Source: Acetitomaculum ruminis DSM 5522 (GTDB lineage Bacteria > Bacillota > Clostridia > Lachnospirales > Lachnospiraceae). Taken from it: DNA of 64,000 nucleotides. The stretch is taken from positions 1 to 64,000 of the forward strand of contig NZ_FOJY01000007.1 of NCBI RefSeq assembly GCF_900112085.1, written 5' to 3'. The notes below the pieces were generated by a model. The model worked only from the letters and a program-made list of their open reading frames with translations. It was not told the origin of the DNA and made no database searches. The position numbers were made by a program, and so were the translations under genes. How positions within the stretch are numbered: the first letter of the stretch is position 1; each line of letters begins with the position of its first letter. This document shows, one piece after another, positions 17,365 through 25,986 of this stretch.

Positions 17365-17724
17365 TTATTCACAGTCACTATTAACAGCAGATGAAAACTT
17401 CTCTAATATCTCCGCATTTTCAGATGAAATATCATCAAATACAGCACCATACATGTAATTATCTTTATCAATAACCTGACTTCTGATTATTTTAACTACC
17501 GTATAAATAGTTGAACTTACACAGTCTAATTCGATTTCGGCATTAAAATAAAAGTTGTCAGGCAAAACGCATTCTGAAACAAACCCAATACCGTTTTTTG
17601 ATACATTAATTACTTCTATGTTAGAATCAAGATCTTTTATACTGGAGTTATCTTGATTAAAAAGATCAGAAATAGTAAGGTTAATTTTTACAGGTAGCCT
17701 TCTGCTTTTTCTTTTTTCTTTCAT
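17365..17724 (-). CDS. PilZ domain protein (cyclic-di-GMP binding)
   Basis: A 119-residue protein made up of one PilZ domain. The c-di-GMP signature is present: an arginine-rich 'KRKSRRLP' near the N terminus and 'NVSKNGIGF' (the D/NxSxxG motif) near residue 40. A beta-rich core follows, with 'MYGAVFDDIS' near the end. No membrane segment or other domain is present. It is transcribed alone on the minus strand. As a stand-alone receptor it probably passes a c-di-GMP signal to a partner protein by contact. A GGDEF-EAL protein lies at 59362 in this window, but it is not adjacent. Confidence 0.86.
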   Translation of the reverse strand: MKEKRKSRRLPVKINLTISDLFNQDNSSIKDLDSNIEVINVSKNGIGFVSECVLPDNFYFNAEIELDCVSSTIYTVVKIIRSQVIDKDNYMYGAVFDDISSENAEILEKFSSAVNSDCE

Positions 17725-17948
17725 TTTACCCTCTCTTTCAAAAAGTAATTTAACAACAGAATAGATGATTACTACACATAACTACTAATAATTATTATAC
17801 ATGATGTAAAAAAATCGTCAACTTTATGAGGGTATATTTTTTTCTTTAAAAAAAATAAACAAATTGCATGATAGTTATTGGGTTAAATTTAAATGAAAAA
17901 GACAATTGTCATAAAAATTCAAAAAATACCTGTAAATCGTGCAAAAGA

Positions 17949-17977
17949 TTGCGTTTTAGGTATTGATGTATTATAAT
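17949..17977 (+). promoter_or_regulatory. Sigma-A promoter of the pur operon
   Basis: TTGCGT (17949-17954), a 17-bp spacer and TATAAT (17972-17977) lie 48 bases before the purC start codon. The rest of 17725-18024 shows nothing notable. Confidence 0.7.
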
Positions 17978-18024
17978 TATCAGCGTCAAAAAACTCAAAT
18001 TCTGAAAGGGTAAGGTGATTAATA

Positions 18025-18729
18025 ATGGAAAAGCTCGACTTGTTGTACGAGGGGAAAGCAAAAAAGGTTTATAAAACAGACAATGAAGATGTGCTGATAG
18101 TTGATTATAAGGATGATGCTACAGCTTTTAACGGTGTTAAAAAAGGCACCATAGCAGGTAAAGGTTCTATTAATAACCGAATGACCAATCACATCTTTAA
18201 AATTCTTGAAAAAGAAGGAATTCCTACACACTATGTAGAAGAATTAAGCGATAGGGAAACAGCTGTTAAAAAAGTAGAAATTGTACCCCTTGAGGTTATT
18301 GTAAGAAATGTGGCAGCAGGAAGTTTTTCAAAGAGACTTGGTATAGAAGAGGGAAAAGAACTCTTATGCCCAACATTAGAATTTAGTTATAAAAATGATG
18401 AGTTGGGAGATCCGCTTATTAATTCTTATTTTGCAAAAGCAATTGGAGCTGCAACTCAGGAAGAAATCGATAAAATTACAGAATATACTTTTAAAATTAA
18501 TGATATACTTAAAAAATTCTTTGCTGAAGTCGGAATCGATCTTATTGACTTCAAAATCGAATATGGTCGTTATAAAGGAGATGTTATCCTTGCTGACGAA
18601 ATCTCACCAGATACCTGTAGACTCTGGGATTCCAAAACCCATGAAAAACTTGATAAGGATAGATTCAGAAGAGATCTTGGTAATGTAGAAGGTGCATACG
18701 AAGAAGTTCTTAAGAGAATTGGATTATAA
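18025..18729 (+). CDS. purC: Phosphoribosylaminoimidazole-succinocarboxamide synthase (SAICAR synthase)
   Basis: A 234-residue enzyme that joins aspartate to CAIR using ATP in purine synthesis. It has the expected start '[19 protein letters not shown]' with the ATP-binding Lys and the '[18 protein letters not shown]' substrate region. '[14 protein letters not shown]', with metal-binding acidic residues, lies near residue 193. Length is normal. It is the first gene of purC-purF-purB and starts after a plain AAGG site. The gap to purF is 22 bases, so the three are cotranscribed. Confidence 0.96.
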   Translation: MEKLDLLYEGKAKKVYKTDNEDVLIVDYKDDATAFNGVKKGTIAGKGSINNRMTNHIFKILEKEGIPTHYVEELSDRETAVKKVEIVPLEVIVRNVAAGSFSKRLGIEEGKELLCPTLEFSYKNDELGDPLINSYFAKAIGAATQEEIDKITEYTFKINDILKKFFAEVGIDLIDFKIEYGRYKGDVILADEISPDTCRLWDSKTHEKLDKDRFRRDLGNVEGAYEEVLKRIGL

Positions 18730-18751
18730 TTTCAATAGAAAGGCCTAAAGA

Positions 18752-20212
18752 ATGAATACAAACTCAAATATTGGCATTAATACTACTGAAAGGGAAAGTG
18801 GACTTGGTGAAGAATGTGGGGTTTTCGGTGCATATGATTTTGATGGAGCCGACATTGCTTCCACAGTCTATTATGGACTGTTTGCTTTGCAACACAGAGG
18901 CCAGGAAAGCTGTGGTATAGCTGTTAGTGGAACTAGCAGACCAATAGAGAATACAAAGTTAAAAAAAGGGATGGGCCTCGTAAATGAAGTATTTACGGAA
19001 GAATCCCTAAATGATTTAAAAGGTGATATTGGAGTAGGTCATGTCAGATATTCCACAGCAGGTAGCAGTACCTATGAAAATGCACAACCACTTGTATTAA
19101 ATTATATTAAGGGAATATTGGGACTGGCTCATAATGGAAATCTTGTCAATGCTTTGTCATTAAGAAAAGAATTATCAATGACAGGTGCTATTTTTCAAAC
19201 TACCATTGATTCCGAAGTAATTGCATATTTGATTGCAAGAGAAAGAATTAACAGTGCTACTGTTACCGAGGCAGTAAAAAAAGCTGTACAACGATTGGAA
19301 GGTGCATTTTCTCTTATTGTAATGAGTCCAAGAAAATTGATTGGTGTAAGAGATCCTCACGGATTTCGTCCACTGGTTATTGGAAAAAGAGAAAATACTT
19401 ATATTCTTGCATCTGAAACTTGTGCTTTAGATGCAGTTAACGCAGAGTTTGTCAGAGATGTTTTACCAGGGGAAATAGTTACTATCAGTCCTGAAAATGG
19501 TATTGAATCAGATAAGTCTCTTTGCCTTCCGGAAGATAAGGTAGCAAGGTGTATTTTTGAATATATATATTTTGCAAGAACAGACAGTTATATAGATGGA
19601 ATAAATGTATACGAATCGAGAATCAAAGCAGGAAAATTTTTGGCTATGGATTCGCCAGTTGAGGCAGATCTTGTAGTTGGCGTTCCAGAATCTGGAAACG
19701 CAGCTGCTTTAGGATTTTCTTTGGAATCAGGTATTCCATACGGAAATGCATTTGTCAAAAATGGCTATGTAGGAAGAACCTTCATAAAGCCTAAACAATC
19801 AAACAGAGAATCCAGTGTACAGGTTAAATTAAACGTATTAAAAGAGGCTGTACGGGGTAAAAGGGTTGTTATGATTGATGATTCAATCGTAAGAGGAACA
19901 ACCAGTGACAGAATAGTAAACATGATCAAAGAAGCAGGAGCGAAGGAAGTTCATATGAGAGTTAGTTCTCCGCCTTTTTTATGGCCATGCTATTTTGGTA
20001 CAGATGTTCCGGGAAGAGAAGAATTAATAGCTTATAATCGTTCAATAGAAGATATTCGAAATATTATTGGTGCTGATTCCCTGGCATATCTTAAAATTGA
20101 CAGACTTCCTCAATTATGTGACGGCTTGTCAATATGTAATGCCTGCTTTAGCGGAAAATATCCAATAGCACCACCAAAAGAAGATATACGCGGTGAGCGT
20201 ACAGAAGATTAA
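18752..20212 (+). CDS. purF: Amidophosphoribosyltransferase
   Basis: A 486-residue enzyme that makes phosphoribosylamine from PRPP and glutamine. The catalytic N-terminal Cys is Cys22 ('GEECGVFGAYD'), so a 21-residue propeptide must be removed. The four cysteines of the Bacillus-type [4Fe-4S] cluster are visible: 'VARCIFEY', 'LWPCYFG' and 'SICNACFSGK'. The PRPP loop 'VVMIDDSIVRGTTS' is intact. It is therefore an oxygen-sensitive iron-sulfur form needing propeptide processing. It lies between purC and purB with short gaps, in one operon. Confidence 0.96.
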   Translation: MNTNSNIGINTTERESGLGEECGVFGAYDFDGADIASTVYYGLFALQHRGQESCGIAVSGTSRPIENTKLKKGMGLVNEVFTEESLNDLKGDIGVGHVRYSTAGSSTYENAQPLVLNYIKGILGLAHNGNLVNALSLRKELSMTGAIFQTTIDSEVIAYLIARERINSATVTEAVKKAVQRLEGAFSLIVMSPRKLIGVRDPHGFRPLVIGKRENTYILASETCALDAVNAEFVRDVLPGEIVTISPENGIESDKSLCLPEDKVARCIFEYIYFARTDSYIDGINVYESRIKAGKFLAMDSPVEADLVVGVPESGNAAALGFSLESGIPYGNAFVKNGYVGRTFIKPKQSNRESSVQVKLNVLKEAVRGKRVVMIDDSIVRGTTSDRIVNMIKEAGAKEVHMRVSSPPFLWPCYFGTDVPGREELIAYNRSIEDIRNIIGADSLAYLKIDRLPQLCDGLSICNACFSGKYPIAPPKEDIRGERTED

Positions 20213-20227
20213 AATCGGAGGTTTAAT

Positions 20228-21661
20228 ATGTCAAACGACAGATACCAGAGTCCTTTATCAGAAAGATACGCAAGTAAAGAAATGCAATACATTTTTTCTC
20301 CGGATAAAAAGTTTCGTACCTGGAGAAGGTTGTGGATTGCCCTTGCAGAAACCGAAAAAGAACTGGGACTTGATATTACAGATGAACAGATTGAAGAGTT
20401 AAAGGCTCACAAAGATGATATAAATTATGAAGTTGCAAAAGAGCGCGAAGCCCTGGTAAGACATGATGTTATGTCACATGTTTATGCATACGGAGTTCAA
20501 TGTCCAAAGGCAAAGGGAATTATTCATCTTGGTGCCACCTCCTGTTATGTTGGAGATAATACTGACATTATTCTTATGTCAGAAGCTTTGAAACTTGTTA
20601 GGAAAAAACTTATAAATGTTATAGCGAAAATGGCAGATTTTGCTGATAAATATAAAAATCTTCCAACTTTGGCTTTTACACATTTTCAGCCTGCACAGCC
20701 GACTACCGTTGGAAAAAGGGCTACCCTGTGGTTACAGGAGTTTTCCATGGATCTTGAAGATTTAGATTATGTTCTTTCTACATTAAAGCTTTTAGGTTCA
20801 AAGGGAACTACAGGAACACAGGCAAGTTTTTTGGAACTTTTTGATGGAAATCAGGAACTAATTGATAAAATTGATCCTATGATTGCTAAAAAAATGGGAT
20901 TTGAAAGCTGTTATCCTGTATCAGGTCAAACCTATTCCAGAAAAGTTGATACAAGAGTTTTAAATGTTTTAGCAGGTATTGCTGCAAGTGCCACAAAGTT
21001 TTCAAATGACATAAGACTTTTACAGCACTTAAAAGAAGTAGAAGAACCTTTTGAAAAAAATCAGATAGGTTCATCAGCTATGGCTTATAAGAGAAATCCA
21101 ATGAGAAGTGAAAGAATTGCTTCCTTATCCAGATATGTAATTTTGGATGCCTTAAATCCTGCCATTACATCTGCTACACAGTGGTTTGAAAGAACTCTTG
21201 ATGATTCAGCTAATAAAAGACTTAGTGTTCCGGAAGGCTTTTTGGCAATTGATGGAATTCTTGATTTGTGCTTAAATGTTACAGATGGTCTTGTTGTATA
21301 TGATAAGGTTATAACCAAACATTTAATGGCTGAACTTCCATTTATGGCTACAGAAAATATCATGATGGATGCTGTAAAAAAAGGAGGAGACCGTCAGGAA
21401 TTACATGAAAAAATCAGACAGCTTTCAATGAAAGCCGGAGAAAATGTTAAAAAGAATGGTCTGGATAATAATCTTTTAGAGCTTATCAGCGAAGATTCCT
21501 CCTTTAATTTAACAAGGGAAGAACTTGAAGCTTCAATGAATCCTTCAAAGTATGTGGGAAGAGCAGCAGTACAGGTTGATAATTTTCTTGAAAATGTTAT
21601 TAATAAGATTATCAATGAAAACAAGGACCTTCTTGGTGAAAAAGCAGAGATTCATGTTTAA
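20228..21661 (+). CDS. purB: Adenylosuccinate lyase
   Basis: A 477-residue lyase that releases fumarate from SAICAR and from adenylosuccinate. It carries the fumarase/aspartase superfamily signature 'GSSAMAYKRNPMRSER' near residue 285, with the catalytic serine loop. The conserved histidine region 'HFQPAQPTTVGKR' is near residue 154. Length is normal for the longer, eukaryote-like branch. It is the last gene of the pur operon, 15 bases after purF, and is followed by a good terminator at 21680. Confidence 0.95.
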   Translation: MSNDRYQSPLSERYASKEMQYIFSPDKKFRTWRRLWIALAETEKELGLDITDEQIEELKAHKDDINYEVAKEREALVRHDVMSHVYAYGVQCPKAKGIIHLGATSCYVGDNTDIILMSEALKLVRKKLINVIAKMADFADKYKNLPTLAFTHFQPAQPTTVGKRATLWLQEFSMDLEDLDYVLSTLKLLGSKGTTGTQASFLELFDGNQELIDKIDPMIAKKMGFESCYPVSGQTYSRKVDTRVLNVLAGIAASATKFSNDIRLLQHLKEVEEPFEKNQIGSSAMAYKRNPMRSERIASLSRYVILDALNPAITSATQWFERTLDDSANKRLSVPEGFLAIDGILDLCLNVTDGLVVYDKVITKHLMAELPFMATENIMMDAVKKGGDRQELHEKIRQLSMKAGENVKKNGLDNNLLELISEDSSFNLTREELEASMNPSKYVGRAAVQVDNFLENVINKIINENKDLLGEKAEIHV

Positions 21662-21679
21662 AAAAATAATATTTTTTAT

Positions 21680-21705
21680 AAAGGGCAGCGATAGCTGCTC
21701 TTTTT
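21680..21705 (+). terminator. Terminator of the purCFB operon
   Basis: AAAGGGCAGC pairs with GCTGCTCTTT around a GATA loop, followed by TT. Short and compact, 18 bases after the purB stop. Confidence 0.85.
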
Positions 21706-21888
21706 AATAGAAAATACAATTTTAACGGGAAATATCAAAGGCTTTAAATCACCATTTTTGATTGTCAGATTTAACCAATAAACCCACAATATGTACTTTT
21801 AGCATTATAATATGAAAATGATGATTCTATGGAAATTTGTAAAATGGAAAATATATTGAAATATTATTAAAAAAATACAAAAAAAGAC

Positions 21889-21917
21889 TTGCATTAATAA
21901 AAAAATGGTGCTATACT
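21889..21917 (+). promoter_or_regulatory. Promoter of the cobalamin riboswitch transcript
   Basis: TTGCAT (21889-21894), a 17-bp spacer and TATACT (21912-21917) lie about 40 bases upstream of the riboswitch core. Confidence 0.7.
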
Positions 21918-21957
21918 AATCATGTCGTAAGGAGAACGACAGAAAACTTAATATTAA

Positions 21958-22122
21958 ATAGGTACAAGGTGATGTTGCGAAAGCGACACTTAATAGGGAA
22001 TTTGGTGAGATTCCAAGACAGCCCCCGCTACTGTATTTCAGATGAAAGTTTCTTATATGCCACTGGCTTTGCCGGGAAGGTGGGAACGAGTAAAGTGAAG
22101 TTAAGTCAGAAGACCTGCCTTG
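21958..22122 (+). promoter_or_regulatory. Cobalamin (AdoCbl-type) riboswitch
   Basis: The conserved B12-box and core motifs are present in order: 'GATTCCAAGACAGCCCCCGC', then 'GCCACTGG' with 'CCGGGAAGGTGGGAACG', and finally 'AGTCAGAAGACCTGCC'. Orientation is +. A terminator (22214-22239) lies 90 bases downstream, as expected for attenuation, but no protein gene follows on this strand before 23049. A 65-codon open frame inside it (21969-22166) is not a gene. Confidence 0.95.
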
Positions 22123-22213
22123 TATTGATTTACATTAGGATTTATTCCTTATTCATGTTTGAATAAGCTTTCGGTGGGAAAGAAAATGTGATATATCGCA
22201 TATCTTTACATTC

Positions 22214-22239
22214 CGAACCTTTCAATGGTTCGTTTTTTT
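22214..22239 (+). terminator. Riboswitch expression-platform terminator
   Basis: CGAACC-TTTCAAT-GGTTCG followed by TTTTTTT. It is well placed to end transcription when cobalamin is bound to the riboswitch upstream. Confidence 0.85.
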
Positions 22240-22444
22240 GTGGAGATTTTGTTCTGACGACTGTGTAGTCAAATGTGAATGATGAATTAGGTATTTAGAT
22301 ATTTTACTTTATATAGACTAAGTACAGGATTTCATTAGAAATTCACCTCCTTTTATTTCCTTTTATTTACGCATTAGACACAGTAGCGCAGCTGTGTCTT
22401 TTGTGGTTTTATAAGGTTTTTTCGTCCCGGGAAGGGGCTTTTTT
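22240..22444 (+). ncRNA. Candidate riboswitch-controlled non-coding RNA
   Basis: Readthrough of the riboswitch terminator would make about 200 nt of RNA with no usable open frame. It ends with a hairpin AGACACAG/CTGTGTCT (22376-22399) and a terminator-like stem GTCCC-GGGAA-GGGGC followed by TTTTTT (22424-22444). Being a functional RNA is inference from layout; a decayed transporter gene is the alternative. Confidence 0.35.
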
Positions 22445-22736
22445 ATTTTTCCCTAATATGGATAAGTCCCTGCTCAATAATTGTTAAAACATGTGAATCC
22501 AATAAAGAATAGTAGACAGTTTTTCCATCCCGTCTGGATTTGATAAGGCGGTTTTTCTTTAAAAGACTGAGTTGATGAGAAATGGCACTATGAGTCATAG
22601 ATAGTTCATTAGCAATATCAAGTACACATTTTTCCTTTTCATATAACGAATTCATAATTGCTAGGCGTGTGGTATTGCTGAATATTTTAAAAAGTTCTGA
22701 TAGTTCATTTAATTCATTATTATCTACATTTTTCAA
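22443..22736 (-). CDS. ArsR/SmtB-family metal-responsive repressor (CadC/CzrA-like)
   Basis: A 97-residue winged-helix repressor of the ArsR/SmtB family. The recognition helix lies in 'MTHSAISHQLSLLKKNRLI' and the wing around 'SRRDGKTVYYSLLD'. The last helix carries Asp-x-His-x10-His-x2-Glu ('DSHVLTIIEQGLIHIREK'), the spacing of the alpha-5 zinc site of CadC and CzrA. Only one Cys (in 'EKCVLDIA') remains of the alpha-3 site, so zinc rather than cadmium or arsenic is the likely ligand. No metal transporter is adjacent. An 11-6-11 palindrome (22764-22791) lies upstream, suggesting autoregulation. It is convergent with the riboswitch transcript. Confidence 0.88.
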   Translation of the reverse strand: MKNVDNNELNELSELFKIFSNTTRLAIMNSLYEKEKCVLDIANELSMTHSAISHQLSLLKKNRLIKSRRDGKTVYYSLLDSHVLTIIEQGLIHIREK

Positions 22737-22763
22737 TATGATTACCTCTTATAATATATGCTT

Positions 22764-22791
22764 AAATATGTTTTGCTGTTAAAACATATTT
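22764..22791. promoter_or_regulatory. Palindromic operator candidate for the ArsR-type repressor
   Basis: AAATATGTTTT-GCTGTT-AAAACATATTT is a perfect 11-6-11 inverted repeat, 28 bases upstream of the repressor start and over its promoter region. Size and base content suit ArsR-family operators. The remainder of the 311-base gap to 23049 shows nothing else clear. Confidence 0.55.
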
Positions 22792-23048
22792 CGTTTTTTT
22801 TTCTGATTTAATAAGTAAATATATTCAATCTCACTGAAAAAAAGTTAAACATTTAAAAAACATTTTACCTCTTACCACTTTTAATAGTCAAGAAGGTTGA
22901 AAATTAGCAGGAAAGGATTTATAAAGGTCACCTTGATATGCATAAATTTTCTTTGCATTTTAGTTGTGTAAAGTGCTAAATAAATGTAAAATAGGATGAA
23001 AAGTGACGCTTATTTATGTGTTGTTATAGAAAGGAAGTAATGGGGAAA

Positions 23049-24239
23049 ATGATATCAGATAAAATGAAAAGATATACCCAGGGAAATTCAGCTATTAGAG
23101 CCATGTTTGAAGAGGGTAAACAAATGGCTAAAAAGTTTGGAAAGGAAAATGTTTATGATTTTAGTCTGGGAAATCCAAATGTGCCGGCACCTAAAGAAGT
23201 TAATGAAGCTATTTTGGATATTGTAAAAAATGAAAATTCTTTAGAATTACATGGCTATATGAGTAATGCAGGATATGAAAGTGTAAGAAGTGAGATTGCA
23301 GATTTTATAAATAAAAAACACGGTACAAATTTTAATGAATCAAATATAATAATGACTGTAGGAGCAGCCGGTGGTCTAAATGTTTTATTTAAAACTCTTT
23401 TAAATCCAGGGGAAGAAGTTATAACTTTTGCTCCTTTCTTTAGTGAATACAGAATGTATACAGAAAACTATGACGCAAATTTAGTGGTTATTTCTCCAAA
23501 TACCGTAGATTTTCAGCCTAATATTAAGGAATTTGAAGAAAAAATTACCGTAAAAACTAAAGTTGTAATTATTAATTCTCCTAATAATCCCACAGGTGTT
23601 GTTTATAGTGAAGAAACCTTAATATCTATTGGAAAAATACTGGAGAAAAAAAGCAAGGAATTTGGAACAGATATTTATATTGTTTCTGATGAGCCATATA
23701 GAGAATTGGTTTATGGTGATATAGAGGTTCCTTATGTTACAAAGTATTATAAAAATGCTTTAGTAGGTTATTCTTTTAGTAAATCACTTTCATTACCAGG
23801 GGAAAGAATCGGATATATTGTTATTCCTGATGAGGCTGATGACAGTGAACTTATTAAAAATGGCGCTATTATTGCTACAAGGATATTGGGCTTTGTAAAC
23901 TCTCCTTCACTGATTCAAAAGGTAGTTTCCAAATGCTTGAATTGTAAGGCTGATATTGAGTTTTATGATAAAAACAGAAGGATTTTATATGAAGCACTTA
24001 CAAGCTATGGATTTGAATGTACAAAACCTGACGGTGCATTTTATCTTTTTCTTAAAACTCCTAATAATGATGATGCAGAATTTGTCAAAACTGCAAAAAA
24101 ATACAATATTTTGTTGGTGGGAGCAGCTTCCTTTGGATGTCCAGGTTATGTAAGGATTGCATATTGTGTATCCAGACAAACGGTTGAAAATTCATTACCT
24201 AAATTTAAAGAATTGGCCAAAGAGTATTCACTTTGTTAG
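23049..24239 (+). CDS. PLP-dependent aminotransferase (class I/II, AspC-like)
   Basis: A 396-residue class I/II aminotransferase. The PLP lysine lies in 'GYSFSKSLSLPGERIGYIV', the Asp that holds the pyridine nitrogen in 'VSDEPYREL', and the cofactor Asn in 'NSPNNPTGVVY'. The N-terminal part 'YDFSLGNPNVPAP' is typical of the aspartate or aromatic subfamily. The frame opens at 23016, but I take the ATG at 23049 (MISDKMKRY), which matches family starts and has AAGGAAG 11 bases upstream. The substrate is not readable from sequence. It is followed by a second aminotransferase gene 153 bases later, with a CCGGG/CCCGG hairpin in the gap. Confidence 0.88.
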   Translation: MISDKMKRYTQGNSAIRAMFEEGKQMAKKFGKENVYDFSLGNPNVPAPKEVNEAILDIVKNENSLELHGYMSNAGYESVRSEIADFINKKHGTNFNESNIIMTVGAAGGLNVLFKTLLNPGEEVITFAPFFSEYRMYTENYDANLVVISPNTVDFQPNIKEFEEKITVKTKVVIINSPNNPTGVVYSEETLISIGKILEKKSKEFGTDIYIVSDEPYRELVYGDIEVPYVTKYYKNALVGYSFSKSLSLPGERIGYIVIPDEADDSELIKNGAIIATRILGFVNSPSLIQKVVSKCLNCKADIEFYDKNRRILYEALTSYGFECTKPDGAFYLFLKTPNNDDAEFVKTAKKYNILLVGAASFGCPGYVRIAYCVSRQTVENSLPKFKELAKEYSLC

Positions 24240-24392
24240 TAGTAAATAGTAAAATGGGAATATCTGCTATGATTTACAAAGATACGCAGGCAATAAAGAG
24301 GATTGAGAAAACCTTTTTACGAAACATTTTATAATAAATTCCGGGACTTACCATAAGGCCCGGTCATTAGTAGTAATAGAAAGAATGGAAAA

Positions 24393-25457
24393 ATGAAAGA
24401 ATTTGAAAAAAATATAAGAAAAGTCGTTCCTTATGTTCCGGGTGAGCAGCCAAAGATAAGAAATATTATTAAATTAAACACCAATGAAAATCCATATCCC
24501 CCAAGCAATCTGGTTAAAAAAGCCATTGAAAATTTTGATTCTGATACTTTAAAATACTATCCGGATCCGACTATGGAAAAAATTGTAGCAAAACTTGCTG
24601 ATTATCATAAAGTATCAAAGGATATGGTTTTTGTAGGGGTAGGTTCAGATGATGTACTTGCAATGGCATTTATGACATTTTTTAATTCCCAAAAGCCATT
24701 ACTGTTTCCTGATATTACTTATTCCTTTTATGATGTATGGGCAGAGCTTTTTAAGATTTACTATAAAAGAATTCCTTTAGATGAGGAATTTAAGATAAAA
24801 AAAGAAGATTATTATATAGAAAACGGAGGAATTATTTTTCCAAATCCTAATGCTCCAACAGGAGTTTTTGAAAGCCTTGATACGATAAGGAATATTTTGG
24901 ATAATAATAAAGATGTGGTTGTTATTATTGATGAGGCATATGTGGATTTTGCAAAAGAAAGTGCTCTTTCACTTATTGATGAGTATGACAATCTTTTAGT
25001 TGTGCGTACTTTTTCAAAATCCAGAAGTCTGGCAGGTTTAAGACTTGGATATGCAATCGGTAATCCTCTTTTAATAAAATATTTAAATGATGTGAAATAT
25101 TCTTTTAATTCATATACATTAAATGCACTTTCCATGGAAATGGCTGCAGCTTCAATTGATGATGAAGAATATTTCAAAGAGACAATTAAAAAAGTTATTA
25201 ATACAAGGGAAAATGCTAAAAAAACCTTATCAGAGTTAGGATTTGAGTTTGCGGATTCTCAATCTAATTTCATTTTCGCAAAGCATAAATCTTTTAGTGC
25301 TTCAATTATATTTGAAAAACTTAAGAAAAACAACATTTTTGTAAGATATTTCAATAAAGAAAGAATAGATAACTATCTTAGAATATCCATAGGTACTGAT
25401 GAAGAAATGGATAAATTTTTTGAATGTCTTAAAAAGATAATAAATGAATTAGATTAG
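24393..25457 (+). CDS. hisC: Histidinol-phosphate aminotransferase-like protein
   Basis: A 354-residue class II PLP aminotransferase of the HisC type. Seen are 'KLNTNENPYPPS' (the HisC start motif) and 'FPNPNAPTGV'. 'IDEAYVDFA' holds the PLP Asp and Tyr, and 'TFSKSRSLAGLRLGYAIG' the Schiff-base Lys. Length is normal. In histidine synthesis it transaminates imidazole acetol phosphate. No other his genes are nearby, and HisC-like enzymes also act on aromatic amino acids, so the exact substrate is uncertain. It is followed at 11 bases by the small exporter gene and probably heads that operon. Confidence 0.85.
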   Translation: MKEFEKNIRKVVPYVPGEQPKIRNIIKLNTNENPYPPSNLVKKAIENFDSDTLKYYPDPTMEKIVAKLADYHKVSKDMVFVGVGSDDVLAMAFMTFFNSQKPLLFPDITYSFYDVWAELFKIYYKRIPLDEEFKIKKEDYYIENGGIIFPNPNAPTGVFESLDTIRNILDNNKDVVVIIDEAYVDFAKESALSLIDEYDNLLVVRTFSKSRSLAGLRLGYAIGNPLLIKYLNDVKYSFNSYTLNALSMEMAAASIDDEEYFKETIKKVINTRENAKKTLSELGFEFADSQSNFIFAKHKSFSASIIFEKLKKNNIFVRYFNKERIDNYLRISIGTDEEMDKFFECLKKIINELD

Positions 25458-25468
25458 GAGAGAATAAA

Positions 25469-25969
25469 TTGAGTGAATTAGTAAACAATTTTACAATGAC
25501 TTTGTCAAATTATGTTTCAAAGGAAATGGTTATTTTTATTATTTCCATGATTCCGATTTTAGAATTAAGGGGAGGTCTTATTGCAGCCTCTCTTTTAAAA
25601 GTTTCTATAATAAAAGCCATTCCTATCTGTATAATTGGAAATATTATACCTATTCCTTTTATTTTATTATTTATCAAAAAAATATTTGAGTGGATGAGAA
25701 AGGTCAGGTTGTTTGAGCCCATAGTAAGAGCATTGGAAAATAAAGCCATGGGTAAAAGTGAAAAAATACAAAACTATGAATTTTTGGGATTAATGCTGTT
25801 TGTGGGGATTCCATTGCCTGGAACAGGAGCATGGACAGGCTCATTAATTGCAGCTCTTTTGGATATAGATTTTAAAAAATCAATAATAGCCGAATTATGT
25901 GGTATTGCCATGGCAACTATTATAATGTCAATATTATCTTATGGTTTATTAGGAGCAATTATTAATTAA
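25469..25969 (+). CDS. Small multidrug export family membrane protein
   Basis: A 166-residue membrane protein of the 'Sm_multidrug_ex' family (PF06695). Hydrophobic segments flank the signature 'PILELRGGLIAASLL' near residue 27 and 'FVGIPLPGTGAWTGSLIAAL' near residue 110. The start is TTG, 6 bases after the GGAG site, in the usual place just after hisC. The family name comes from an early drug-resistance link; its real role is unsettled, and the shape resembles DedA-like transporters. It lies in an operon with hisC and the methyltransferase gene. Confidence 0.8.
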   Translation: MSELVNNFTMTLSNYVSKEMVIFIISMIPILELRGGLIAASLLKVSIIKAIPICIIGNIIPIPFILLFIKKIFEWMRKVRLFEPIVRALENKAMGKSEKIQNYEFLGLMLFVGIPLPGTGAWTGSLIAALLDIDFKKSIIAELCGIAMATIIMSILSYGLLGAIIN

Positions 25970-25986
25970 TAAAAATGGAGGAAATA

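Noticed and set aside
21969-22166. Small protein gene
   Set aside because: It lies entirely within the conserved cobalamin riboswitch.
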